Assembly: GCA_918026815.1 (NCBI GenBank)
Contig: CAKJVC010000025.1
Coordinates: forward strand, 120,386-184,385
Reading direction: 5' to 3'
DNA from: Chalara sp. BL73
Taxonomy: Eukaryota; Ascomycota; Leotiomycetes; Helotiales
DNA: 64,000 nucleotides
Each line of letters begins with the position of its first letter. Position 1 is the first letter of the stretch. The position numbers and the translations under genes are program-made. Below, one piece after another: positions 22,313 to 30,913 of the stretch. The notes under the pieces are model-generated. The model saw only the letters and a list, made by a program, of their open reading frames with translations, was not told the DNA's origin and did no database searches.

Positions 22313-24144
22313 ACGTAGTTCACAAGCGAATGATCCAAATTTTCTTGGCATTGTACAACATCATAAACATATCAATTATTACAAAATTACAAATGACTCG
22401 TACATGGAATGAATCTGACATGCTTTTAGCTGTTCAAATCGTACAACAAAACCCTCAGTCCAATGTTGCAAAAATTGCACCAATTTATAAAGTTCCAAAA
22501 CTTACATTATCTCGTCGAGTTCAAGGAATGCCTGCAAGATCTAATACGATTCCAAATTCTCAAAAACTTACAAAACTAAAAGAGGAAACTATCGTACGAC
22601 ATATTCTTGATTTAGATTCGCGACGATTTCCTCCTCGGCGCAGTGCTGTTGAAGATATGGCGAATCGACTACTCGCTGAACGCGACGGCGGACGCGTCGG
22701 AAAGAACTGGACTTCGAACTTCGTACGACGACAACCACAACTCTCTACGCGTTTTACACGTAAAATCGACTATCAACGAGTCAAATGCGAAAATCCCGAC
22801 GTGTATAACGCGTGGTTTCGGCTTGTACACAATACAATCAACAAGTATGCGATTCAAAAGGAAGACATATACAACTTTGACGAGACGGGATTTTTAATGG
22901 GCCAGATATCGTCCGAAATGGTTGTTACAAAAGCTGAGCGAGTTGGCAGACCTCGTACGACACAGCAAGGAAATAGAGAATGGATTACAGTTATTCAAGG
23001 AATTGGATCGTCCGGGTATGCAGTACCGCCATATATTATTGTTGCGGGGAAAAATCATCTTTCTTCTTGGTACGAAAACACACCTATGCCGGCAAATTGG
23101 GTTGTTGCAGTAACGTCAAACGGCTGGACAACAAATGAACAAGGAGTAAATTGGATTAATCATTTTAATCAACATACAAGGAATCGTACGAAGGGTGTAT
23201 ATCGTCTTTTAATTTTTGACGGACACGAAAGTCACCATTCGTACGAGTTTGAGAAATATTGCAAAGACTGGAACATTATTACTCTTTGCATGCCAGCACA
23301 TTCGTCTCATAAGCTTCAGCCGCTTGACGTTGGGTGTTTTAGTCCATTAAAACGATCGTACGGCGCTGAGATTGAAAAGTTGATGCGCGTATATATTACG
23401 CACATCTCAAAAGAAGACTTTTTTCTTGCTTTCTATACAGCGTTTTGTGCAACAATGATTGAATCAAACATTCGAGTAGGATTTCAAGCTACAGGACTTG
23501 TACCGTACAATCCTGATTATGTGATTTCACAGCTTGATATTCGGCTTCGTACGCCAACACTTTCGCCAACTCCACTTGCTTCTTGGGAGCCTAAAACTCC
23601 TCGCAATGTACTTGAAATGCAATCTCAATCAACATATCTTAAGGACCGGATCGTACGACATCAGAATAGTTCACCAACTACAATTCTACAAAGTCTTGAT
23701 CAGGTAATTAAAGGTGCAACAAGTACAGCGCACGAATTAACGTTGTTGCGAGAAGAAATTGTTGGACTTCGCAAAGCAAATGACTTACTTAGTCGACGTC
23801 GTCGTACGACAAAACGTCGAATACAAGAAGGAGGAGCACTTACTGTTAAAGATGTCCAAGACTCAGAAGCTCAAAAAGAGGCTAATATACAATTACAAGC
23901 TGATTTGCGAGAGGAGAGAAGTCGTACAAAGCAAACCGGGCCGTCAAAACGATGCTGTAGATGTTGCGGACAATCTGGTCACAACGTACGAACTTGCCCA
24001 AATGTTGTAGATACATCTTATGATTCAAATGCTGAAGAGTTAGAATAATTTAATCAATTAATTGTTGAAATATTTAATGGTTTGTACGATGCCAAGAAAA
24101 TTTGGATCATTCGCTTGTGTGTAACATTCGCTTGTGAACTACGT
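22313..24144 (+). mobile_element. Complete pogo/Fot-type element, apparently intact
   Basis: TIR ACGTAGTTCACAAGCGAATG at 22313 has its inverted partner ending at 24144. TA flanks both ends (22311-22312, 24145-24146). The 3' TIR carries an extra copy of the CATTCGCTTGTG motif, so the two ends differ by a short internal duplication. The inner TIR continues to CCAAGAAAATTTGG. Length 1832 bp. The element sits immediately against the 3' end of a LINE (24147-24185). Confidence 0.93.
22393..24048 (+). CDS. pogo-type DDE transposase with C-terminal zinc knuckle
   Basis: 551 codons, uninterrupted, counted from the Met before TRTWNES; an upstream Met at 22330 lies in the TIR-proximal region. HTH (NVAKIAPIYKVPKLTLSRR) and CENP-B-type HTH (RRFPPRRSAVEDMAN, NWTSNFVRRQP) come first. 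The DDE triad follows in YNFDETGFLMG, LLIFDGHESHHS and KLQPLDVGCFSPLKRSY. After a coiled segment there is a CCHC-type knuckle (CCRCCGQSGHNVRTC) near the C-terminus, followed by an acidic tail. All catalytic residues are present and the TIRs are complete, so the copy could be active. A C-terminal relic of a sister subfamily with the same knuckle lies at 29000-29511. Confidence 0.95.
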   Translation: MTRTWNESDMLLAVQIVQQNPQSNVAKIAPIYKVPKLTLSRRVQGMPARSNTIPNSQKLTKLKEETIVRHILDLDSRRFPPRRSAVEDMANRLLAERDGGRVGKNWTSNFVRRQPQLSTRFTRKIDYQRVKCENPDVYNAWFRLVHNTINKYAIQKEDIYNFDETGFLMGQISSEMVVTKAERVGRPRTTQQGNREWITVIQGIGSSGYAVPPYIIVAGKNHLSSWYENTPMPANWVVAVTSNGWTTNEQGVNWINHFNQHTRNRTKGVYRLLIFDGHESHHSYEFEKYCKDWNIITLCMPAHSSHKLQPLDVGCFSPLKRSYGAEIEKLMRVYITHISKEDFFLAFYTAFCATMIESNIRVGFQATGLVPYNPDYVISQLDIRLRTPTLSPTPLASWEPKTPRNVLEMQSQSTYLKDRIVRHQNSSPTTILQSLDQVIKGATSTAHELTLLREEIVGLRKANDLLSRRRRTTKRRIQEGGALTVKDVQDSEAQKEANIQLQADLREERSRTKQTGPSKRCCRCCGQSGHNVRTCPNVVDTSYDSNAEELE

Positions 24145-24146
24145 TA

Positions 24147-24185
24147 GCCACCGGGCGTTAATAAATTGTGTGTGTGTGTATACGG
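24147..24185 (+). mobile_element. LINE 3' terminus with TG microsatellite tail
   Basis: GCCACCGGGCGTTAATAAA followed by (TG)n matches the 3' end of the full LINE in inverse orientation. Only the last few tens of bases remain beside the pogo insertion. Confidence 0.6.
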
Positions 24186-24204
24186 TATGCGTACAGGGTA
24201 TAAA

Positions 24205-24312
24205 CCGTACGGTACAGTTTCTACAATTTGGTATTTTTACGGCTAGCCGTACGGTGTCAAACTGTATGGTACGGTAATTACGGCCGTGCGCACCGTACGG
24301 TTTGTACTACTG
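24205..24312. repeat. Small inverted-repeat structure around ACCGTACGG
   Basis: TAAACCGTACGG at the left and CACCGTACGGTTTG at the right are inverted, with further ACCGTACGG/GTACGGT copies between. It could fold into a hairpin of about 100 bp, possibly a MITE. No second copy is evident here. Confidence 0.35.
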
Positions 24313-24539
24313 GCTACACTGCCGTCGGCAGAGATGCATGCTCTGCGACTGCGAACCTTTGGACAGTCCTACGCCGTCGGATTATATGAGATATTTTCTT
24401 TGGAGCCGCTTTCTGGACGCCGTACATGCTCAACACCGACTATTGGGAATATGGGGACAAATATCGGGTACTGCTAAGAGTGTGCAGCTAGCTTCGATAG
24501 TATGTATTTTATCTAACTCTACTTCTCGATGCTGATGGC

Positions 24540-25000
24540 TCTTTTAGGCCGCTTCGCAACAGATCCAGATAATGTGGACCTCAAGCGACGATTCAAGACC
24601 TATATACCGAGATCAAGTGGGAGTACAAGTTCATTAAGCGAGCGCCGAAGGAGAAGCGAAAAGAGCATGAGGACCTTCGCAAGCAGCTCACGAATATGAA
24701 GAAAAGCTTGAGAACCGAGATGGAGGACGCACACCGGAAGAATTGTTTCTTTCAAATTCATGATAAAATGACGAAGAAGCAGCTGCAGAGGCACCTGGAC
24801 AAGAGGGTAGTAAAGAGGATGCTGAGAGTACTAGGGATGTCAAGCCAAGTGTTGAACATCAGCTCGAAGAACGGGCACGATTACAGCAGGTTCTTTGCGA
24901 TCTCTCTAAAACCTTAGTTCTTACTCTATCGTTGCTCGAAAAGTCTTTGCTATCAACCTCATGGTCGCGCTCGCCTCTCGACTAGAGTTTACGTTAGTTT
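24540..25000 (+). pseudogene. FluG/DUF3435-type (tyrosine-recombinase-like) C-terminal relic
   Basis: The frame from about 24590 to 24800 reads a charged helix typical of the tail of this fungal family (YTEIKWEYKFIKRAPKEK, DLRKQLTNMKKSLRTE, FFQIHDKMTKKQLQRHL). It then shifts to another frame reading HQLEERARLQQVLCDLS, and again to VARKVFAINLMVALASRLE. At least two frameshifts separate these blocks. The catalytic recombinase domain is missing. The family includes Crypton-like and Starship-captain-like proteins, but the relic has lost everything diagnostic of mobility. Identification is from remembered family patterns. Confidence 0.5.
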
Positions 25001-25029
25001 CTTCTAAACACGTGTGATTGGCAACAGTA

Positions 25030-25977
25030 GCCGAGAATATTTCTGGCTCACGATCATCAACGTCAAGCTATTCTGCGAAATACCTCCTTGGCCTATGATG
25101 CAGCTATGGATTTATTGCAGGTAAACTTTGTCTGGCGTAAAAGAATAAAGCAGTCTATTATAAAGTACCGCCTGTTGTGGTGTTGTCTGCCATGATTTCA
25201 GCAGCTTCTGTGATATCAGGTTGTCTTAATCGGCTTTAAATCTACCATAAGCTAACATTATCGTTTCTATAGGTATCCTGTCATCATTAACATTTATAAA
25301 TACGATAGATGAAGCCCTAATAGCCGGTGGGGATTGTGACACGCTTCCAATCAACACTATCAAGCTGTAGTGACGCCAGTATTCGTATATGCTTGCTGGG
25401 TTTATGTAGTAGGCTTTCAAGGCTGCTTCCATACAGCCAAGATCAGGCACAAGGACCGAACTATTAATCAAGACGAGAAATCAAAGACACGCTTGCAAGT
25501 CTAGCTTGGTTTCTGAAGGCTGCTAATGCCAAGACCGCAGAGAGATTCACAAGAGTTTATCATCACGCCACTAGAGATCATTGTTCCTTGCCAGGATCTG
25601 GAGGCAGACTGGCGTGGCCGCTTGGCTTGAGGCCGGAGCGGTGCCTAACTGGTAGCGCTTTAGGCAATTAATTTACGAACTGGCCGAAGAGTAAATCAAA
25701 ACGATATAACCATTTTCGTGGGATGACGCCGCTTCAAAACCGAAAGTCTACTCTGCATATGGATTGTTTTGAGATAGTACGAGGATGCTTCAGTAAAACC
25801 TACCCGCCGTTTCCGGCTACAAGATGGCTGCGACGCAGCAACGCTGATTGAGAATGCACTGCATGAATAAACCGCTAGCCAGTCTTCTACTACTAGGATC
25901 TACGAGGCTACGCAATGTATTTCGCTTAGACTCAATTGCATATTTAACGAACACAAGCGGTTGGCTGTCTTGCTGAC
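25030..25977. other. Gene-free stretch beside ERG24
   Basis: Only short chance frames on both strands. Traces of protein-like sequence occur around 25226-25471 on the minus strand, but I cannot assign them. Confidence 0.4.
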
Positions 25978-27522
25978 CTAGTAGACACCAGGCAGGATCT
26001 TCCACTTAACAACGCTCTTGTACTTCTCCCAGTCCTCACCGTACTTCTCCGAGCAGGCAGCATCATCCCGTCCTTCGCGGTGGAGGAGGAGGATAGCGAA
26101 GTATAATAGGTAGAAATAGGTAAAGACCATACCCCAGCCGCGGGCCGCGCCATGAACCACCTCTCGACCGTCAAGCATCGTGATAGCGCTAGAAATAGTG
26201 CTACCGGCGGTGACGATTTGATATCCAGCAATGCCAGTCGGCAGGCTAAAAGGCCAGCCCTGAAGCCAGTCGCCGAAGTAGTTTATATGACGCGACATGC
26301 CCCACCATCCGCCGATAAGCAGCCTGGTGCCCCGCTTTGTTTGGATAAAGGGCATGTCCTTAACGCTTGGGTGGTCTGATTGCGTCCGAAAGACCTTCTT
26401 CTGGTTGTTGGCGGAGCGGAAAATGTAGAAGCCAATAGCGAAGACGGTGGTCACGCCAGCACATCCAGCCCAACCCAGCTGAACAGGGTAGACAGAGAGG
26501 TAGCGGGTCTGGGTGGAGTAAAGGAAGGGAACCCAAGCAATGTTACCAAACGTCAGCATAAAGCCCAGACCATCGGTGGTAACGTCCATCATGGTCAGGA
26601 GATCAGCCTCCCAAAGCTGGCTCTCGAAGACATAATAAGTCTGAAAGGCGGTTGTAAAGATGATGCTGTCAGACAGGTATCCGTACGTGCGGTACTGCTT
26701 AGCGCAAAAAGCCAGGTCGAGAACGATCCAACCAGTCAGACCAGGGCGCATCTCCAGCCAAGTCTTGATGTCGACTTCGCCGAATAGCGGCAGGGTAAGG
26801 CGGGGGTTGAGCTCACGCCCGATCCAAAAGTCGTATATCAGACTGCCAGTGTTGCCGAGGCCTATCTCGCGGAGGTCGGGGTTGCCAGACTTCACGCTAA
26901 AACTAGCAATATAGACGTACACACTAATAGTGTAGGCCAGGATGATGTTGGCAGTCAGCAACTGGAGGTAGTTATCAGAGATATAGGTCCAGACAACAAA
27001 GTCAGCACCCTGGACATAGGTGCCAGTCGCCAGAGCAGCAAGCTGAACCACCGTGGAACTCAAAGCTGTGATGCGACGTTAGTCTTATCTCCCTCATAAA
27101 GACAGAGGTGTGAGCCTACAGTTGAAGCGATATGTCAGAGGACGACCAGACTGGACCAACTTCGTACCGAGAAGCTCCTGGGCAGGCAGAATGCGGTAGA
27201 GAATCAGGCTCAGGAGGTAGTAGGCCAAAGTCCAGCCCATAACTTCCCAGCTACAGAGCCCCCAAATGCCGTCAGCCGGCCATGGCATCTCTGCCTTCAG
27301 CTTCTCCAAGGTCAAGGTGGAAGGACTCAGGGTGGAAGGGGCCGGGCATCCAGTCTTGTCATTGCAGACGAAGAAGAGCGTCCACAAGAGAACAGGGAGT
27401 CCAAAGACAGTGACAGTGGCGCCAGGGCTAAGACGCGTGACGTTAGCAGTAAATACTCACGTGGGTGATTAGACACGTACTTACGGGCCGCCAAACTCAT
27501 ACTTGGGCTTTTGTTGCGCCAT
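25978..27522 (-). CDS. ERG24: Delta(14)-sterol reductase (ERG24 type)
   Basis: Three exons: 27522-27485 (MAQQKPKYEFGGP...), 27427-27120 and 27065-25978, with introns 27428-27484 (GTAAGT...CTTAG) and 27066-27119 (GTAGGC...CACAG). They give 477 aa without any defect. The enzyme reduces the C14-C15 double bond after lanosterol demethylation in ergosterol synthesis, in the ER membrane with NADPH. Family marks: YEFGGPPGA at the N-terminus, several hydrophobic helices, LLIGGWWGMSRHINYFGD, and the C-terminal LLHREGRDDAACSEKYG...WKILPGVY. Length matches the family. It is isolated among transposons with no other sterol gene nearby. Many Pezizomycotina have more than one copy, so this may be the accessory paralogue rather than the housekeeping one. 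Confidence 0.96.
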
Positions 27523-28106
27523 GACCGCCACAAGATATTCCCGAGTCAGTAGGATGTTTCCTATGACTCCTCGAATCAATTGAATTTTCAGACACTGGTT
27601 TCGCTTGCCAGTGACGCTGCGGCGTGAAGGAAAGCAAACAAGACAGGCGTATCCGGGCTGACCTAAAGCAGAAGTGGCTTGTGAACCGAACACCGAAGGC
27701 CAATTTCTTCTCCCCGAGCCGCTAAGCCGCTAAGTCACTAAACCGTGTAGGGCCACTCAGTGCGGGTCGCCTTTGCCAGCCGCCAGAGACACGTCTTGCG
27801 GGGAGAAAGGCAGATACAAATGTATTGTGAATGAAGTGAACTAACTAGGAGAAAAGTGCTGGGAATATTCTCGTTCTTATAGATAAATCTGGACCCTAAA
27901 CATTTCCAGACCCACGCCGCCGACACTGCCGTGGTGTCAGCTCGTATTCGTACAGCCGGCAAGGTCTGACCAGCAAGTCGTCTTCCCTGTTTTTCTATGG
28001 AGAAACGATTGAACCACAAGGGGTTGTCAGAATTGATGTCAGTGCACGGACCACCTAAACGCGTAAAATCAAAACAAATTACCTTTACCTTCAACCACCA
28101 ACAACC
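27523..28106. other. ERG24 upstream region, no gene
   Basis: Overlapping short frames only. It contains the presumed ERG24 promoter. No sterol-response motif could be named with confidence. Confidence 0.4.
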
Positions 28107-28493
28107 ATGGCTAAAGCTAGGTATGAGACTCGCGGAGAGGCTTATAAAGAGTCTATCAAACGCAGAGAATTCGATACTCCAAGAAAATCCAAGTTTTACA
28201 ACGCTTACGACACTGCAGACACACCTAAGAACGTTCCTGGCCTTGCAGCTAAGTTTGGAACCTGTGAGCGTACAGCATATCGCTGGCTAGCTGTACGAAG
28301 AGAAATAGGCTCGCCCGCGCAAAGGCATACTCGTCAGAAGTCTGCTATTCTTGGTCGACAGTCAAGAATCGATAAAAAGACTTGCAAGTGGCCTGTAAGC
28401 AAAGCAAATCCTGACCGCGATTTGCTCCTTGAACAACAAATCGAGAAGTACAATATTCCTGTTAAACGTCGACAACTTACTCGGGAAACTTAA
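28107..28493 (+). pseudogene. Tc1/mariner-like transposase, N-terminal fragment
   Basis: 128 codons begin with MAKARYETRGEAYKESI and carry an HTH-like block (GLAAKFGTCERTAYRWLAVRR), followed by a segment (RDLLLEQQIEKYNIPVKRRQL) that in fungal Tc1-like transposases precedes the second HTH. The frame stops at 28493 and no DDE/DDD core follows. A possible 5' terminus CAGTGCACGGACC lies just upstream at about 28040. Family assignment is moderate. Confidence 0.55.
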
Positions 28494-28719
28494 TGTTACT
28501 GTTGGTTTTACAGGGGAGCATAGCGATATCACTATGTGAAAGGAAAGGTATAACGACTGTACTGTATTATTCTATTCATTGCTTGTTGTTAGTCTGTACT
28601 AGCTAGGTAAGATATACATGCGTGTTTCAAGATACGCTTTGGCCACGTAGTCAGGTGATATCGATGTTCCAGCAGTTTAATTGATATATAAACAATTTAG
28701 GTTTCAAGTTGTAAAATCT

Positions 28720-28999
28720 TGTAACAATCGGTATGCCCAAGTTGCAATACAGCAAGCAAAGGTGCGACACGGGAAGTCATGGCGCAGGTGCAAAGGGTGT
28801 GATTCAAGGTATGAGGGGTTTCAGACTAGATACGGGGTAGAGTCGGAGTCGCCTATATAGAGGCCTGCTTTTCCCTACACAATTGCTCCTCATGTTTTTG
28901 TATCCTTAGTACTTTAGACCTATAAGGCAATCACTATCAGCCTATTGTACGCACTCCCATATGCCTCTATTCTAGCCCGTGATTCCTTGCGTCGTTACA
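28720..28999 (+). mobile_element. Solo LTR (family A), no target duplication
   Basis: TGTAACAATCGG...CGTCGTTACA, about 90% similar to the LTR at 2716-3015 but 20 bp shorter owing to deletion near the AAGGGTG repeats. The flanking pentamers differ (AATCT, TAAGG), so the copy likely formed by recombination between separate elements or lost flanking DNA. It cuts the pogo relic on its right. Confidence 0.85.
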
Positions 29000-29511
29000 T
29001 AAGGACTCCATCTCCGCTATTGACAGCTGCAAGCTTGCCGGCGCTATGGGAGCCAAAAACTCCAAATAATGCAACTGAAGCGCATTCACAGATTTCTTAT
29101 ATACAAAATAAGATCGTACGACATCAGGACAGTTCTCCCACACAGATTTTACGCGGTGTAGATCAGCTGGTCAAAAGCGCAAAGCTTGCAATTACTGAGC
29201 TGGCTTTGCTACGCGCTGAGAACACCGCGCTTCGTACGGCAAATGATATACTAAGCCGACGTCGTCGTACAAAGAAACGCAGAGTACAGAATGGAGGATC
29301 ACTTACAGTAGAAGATGCACAAAACCTCGAGTCAATTAAAAGTGGTGCGTCGCAATTACAAGTGGTTTCGTCTGGAAATGCAAGTCGTACGAAGTCAAAA
29401 CTTGCTTCTCGTCGCCGTTGTAGACTTTGCGGCGAACATGGGCATAACGTACGAACATGTGAAAATAGAGAAGAAATACTTGAAAATTCCGATTCTGATA
29501 AGACTTTGTAA
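29000..29511 (+). pseudogene. pogo transposase C-terminal relic (sister of 22313-24144)
   Basis: Frame continuing through 29511 matches the C-terminal 170 residues of the intact pogo protein: LWEPKTPNNATEA, IVRHQDSSPTQILRGVDQL, LSRRRRTKKRRVQNGGSLTVED and the knuckle CRLCGEHGHNVRTC. The following non-coding DNA (TTTAATGG..GTACGATGCCAAGAAATTTG) matches that element's 3' inner TIR. Everything before the C-terminus was replaced by the solo LTR. Confidence 0.88.
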
Positions 29512-29590
29512 ATTAGACTTTTAATTTATAAGATATTTAATGGTTTTGTACGATGCCAAGAAATTTGTGACTGCTTGGTGGGGATGACCG

Positions 29591-29684
29591 CACCAGTGGT
29601 GGTCATAATTGAATGATCACTTTAGTCAGCAAACCTCACCAAATCTCGCCTAAAGTGATCATTCAATTATGACCACCACTGGTG
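29591..29684. repeat. Perfect 34-bp inverted repeat with 26-bp loop
   Basis: Arms 29591-29624 and 29651-29684 are exact reverse complements (CACCAGTGGTGGTCATAA...). It could form a stable hairpin or be the two ends of a very small MITE. No coding frame crosses it. Confidence 0.85.
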
Positions 29685-29699
29685 CCGCTCGGTGGTGGA

Positions 29700-29757
29700 T
29701 TACGTTATTCGGTAATATATCGGCAATATCGTATTCGAATATTCGCTGCCAGCACTG
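29700..29757. repeat. Terminal fragment of a third hAT-type MITE
   Basis: Ends with GCTGCCAGCACTG and is preceded by the family's GGCAATAT-type subterminal repeats. It directly precedes the 8-mer GCGTCAAC that flanks the left full MITE. Confidence 0.5.
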
Positions 29758-29765
29758 GCGTCAAC

Positions 29766-30295
29766 CAGTCCAGGCACCAATTAAGGCAATAAGGAACCAA
29801 TAAAATATCGGCTATCGGCAATATATCGGCAATATGATATTCCAATATTGGTTAAACACGTGCCTGCCTGCCTTAGTCAGTAAAACACTTCTTTTACTTT
29901 ATAAAATATCTAGAGAATATCATTAAGCAAGTCTTTATTACGGCCCTATATAGACGCCTTAAAAAGACTGTGATAGAATTCATTCGAGACTAGAGAATAC
30001 GATTATCACGTGCACATCGAAGCGCATCTCTCACGTGACGTTCCGGCCTATCGCGCTCACAATTCCCACGACAGCATTTGAGGTAACTTTAATTGATATT
30101 TTAAATTCTTCAATTTCTGAACTTCCCAAAGATATATTATACAATATTTTAGAGAAAAAGAGATGATTTCAAAGAAAAATACTGAAATCTTTGAATACCA
30201 AGAAATATTGCAATATTATTGCAATATCGGCAATATTGCCAATAACCGATATTTATTGGTTCGTATTGGATAAGATTTTATTGGTGCCAGCACTG
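29766..30295 (+). mobile_element. hAT-type MITE, left arm of palindrome (530 bp)
   Basis: Starts CAGTCCAGGCACCAAT and ends ATTGGTGCCAGCACTG, so its own ends are inverted. Flanked by GCGTCAAC on the left and TCTGCGGC on the right. No coding capacity. CAG..CTG termini and 8-bp target sites (see the inversion finding) point to hAT mobilisation. Confidence 0.88.
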
Positions 30296-30375
30296 TCTGC
30301 GGCTCTGACTCCATGCACGGGCCACAGTGCCAAAGTTCGGCACTATGGCCCGTGCACGATCGGCCTCGTTGACGC
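30296..30375. other. 80-bp spacer between the inverted MITEs, apparently flipped
   Basis: Contains its own internal inverted repeat (TGCACGGGCCACAGTGCC with GGCACTATGGCCCGTGCA). Its end 8-mers match the outer flanks only if the spacer is reversed. Confidence 0.85.
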
Positions 30376-30905
30376 CAGTGCTGGCACCAATAAAATCTTA
30401 TCCAATACGAACCAATAAATATCGGTTATTGGCAATATTGCCGATATTGCAATAATATTGCAATATTTCTTGGTATTCAAAGATTTCAGTATTTTTCTTT
30501 GAAATCATCTCTTTTTCTCTAAAATATTGTATAATATATCTTTGGGAAGTTCAGAAATTGAAGAATTTAAAATATCAATTAAAGTTACCTCAAATGCTGT
30601 CGTGGGAATTGTGAGCGCGATAGGCCGGAACGTCACGTGAGAGATGCGCTTCGATGTGCACGTGATAATCGTATTCTCTAGTCTCGAATGAATTCTATCA
30701 CAGTCTTTTTAAGGCGTCTATATAGGGCCATAATAAAGACTTGCTTAATGATATTCTCTAGATATTTTATAAAGTAAAAGAAGTGTTTTACTGACTAAGG
30801 CAGGCAGGCACGTGTTTAACCAATATTGGAATATCATATTGCCGATATATTGCCGATAGCCGATATTTTATTGGTTCCTTATTGCCTTAATTGGTGCCTG
30901 GACTG
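30376..30905 (-). mobile_element. hAT-type MITE, right arm of palindrome (530 bp)
   Basis: Reverse complement of 29766-30295, same length, with about one mismatch seen in the stretches compared (for example C/T in the segment ATTACGGCCC). Flanked by GTTGACGC on the left and GCCGCAGA on the right. Confidence 0.88.
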
Positions 30906-30913
30906 GCCGCAGA

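Noticed and set aside
24540..27522. A Starship-type giant element carrying ERG24
   Set aside because: Only a C-terminal recombinase relic is seen; no captain at an element edge, no target-site repeats and no other cargo signature in the window.
30191..30418. Open frame across the palindrome centre as a gene
   Set aside because: It runs from one MITE end through the 80-bp spacer to the other and reflects the inverted repeat, not coding.
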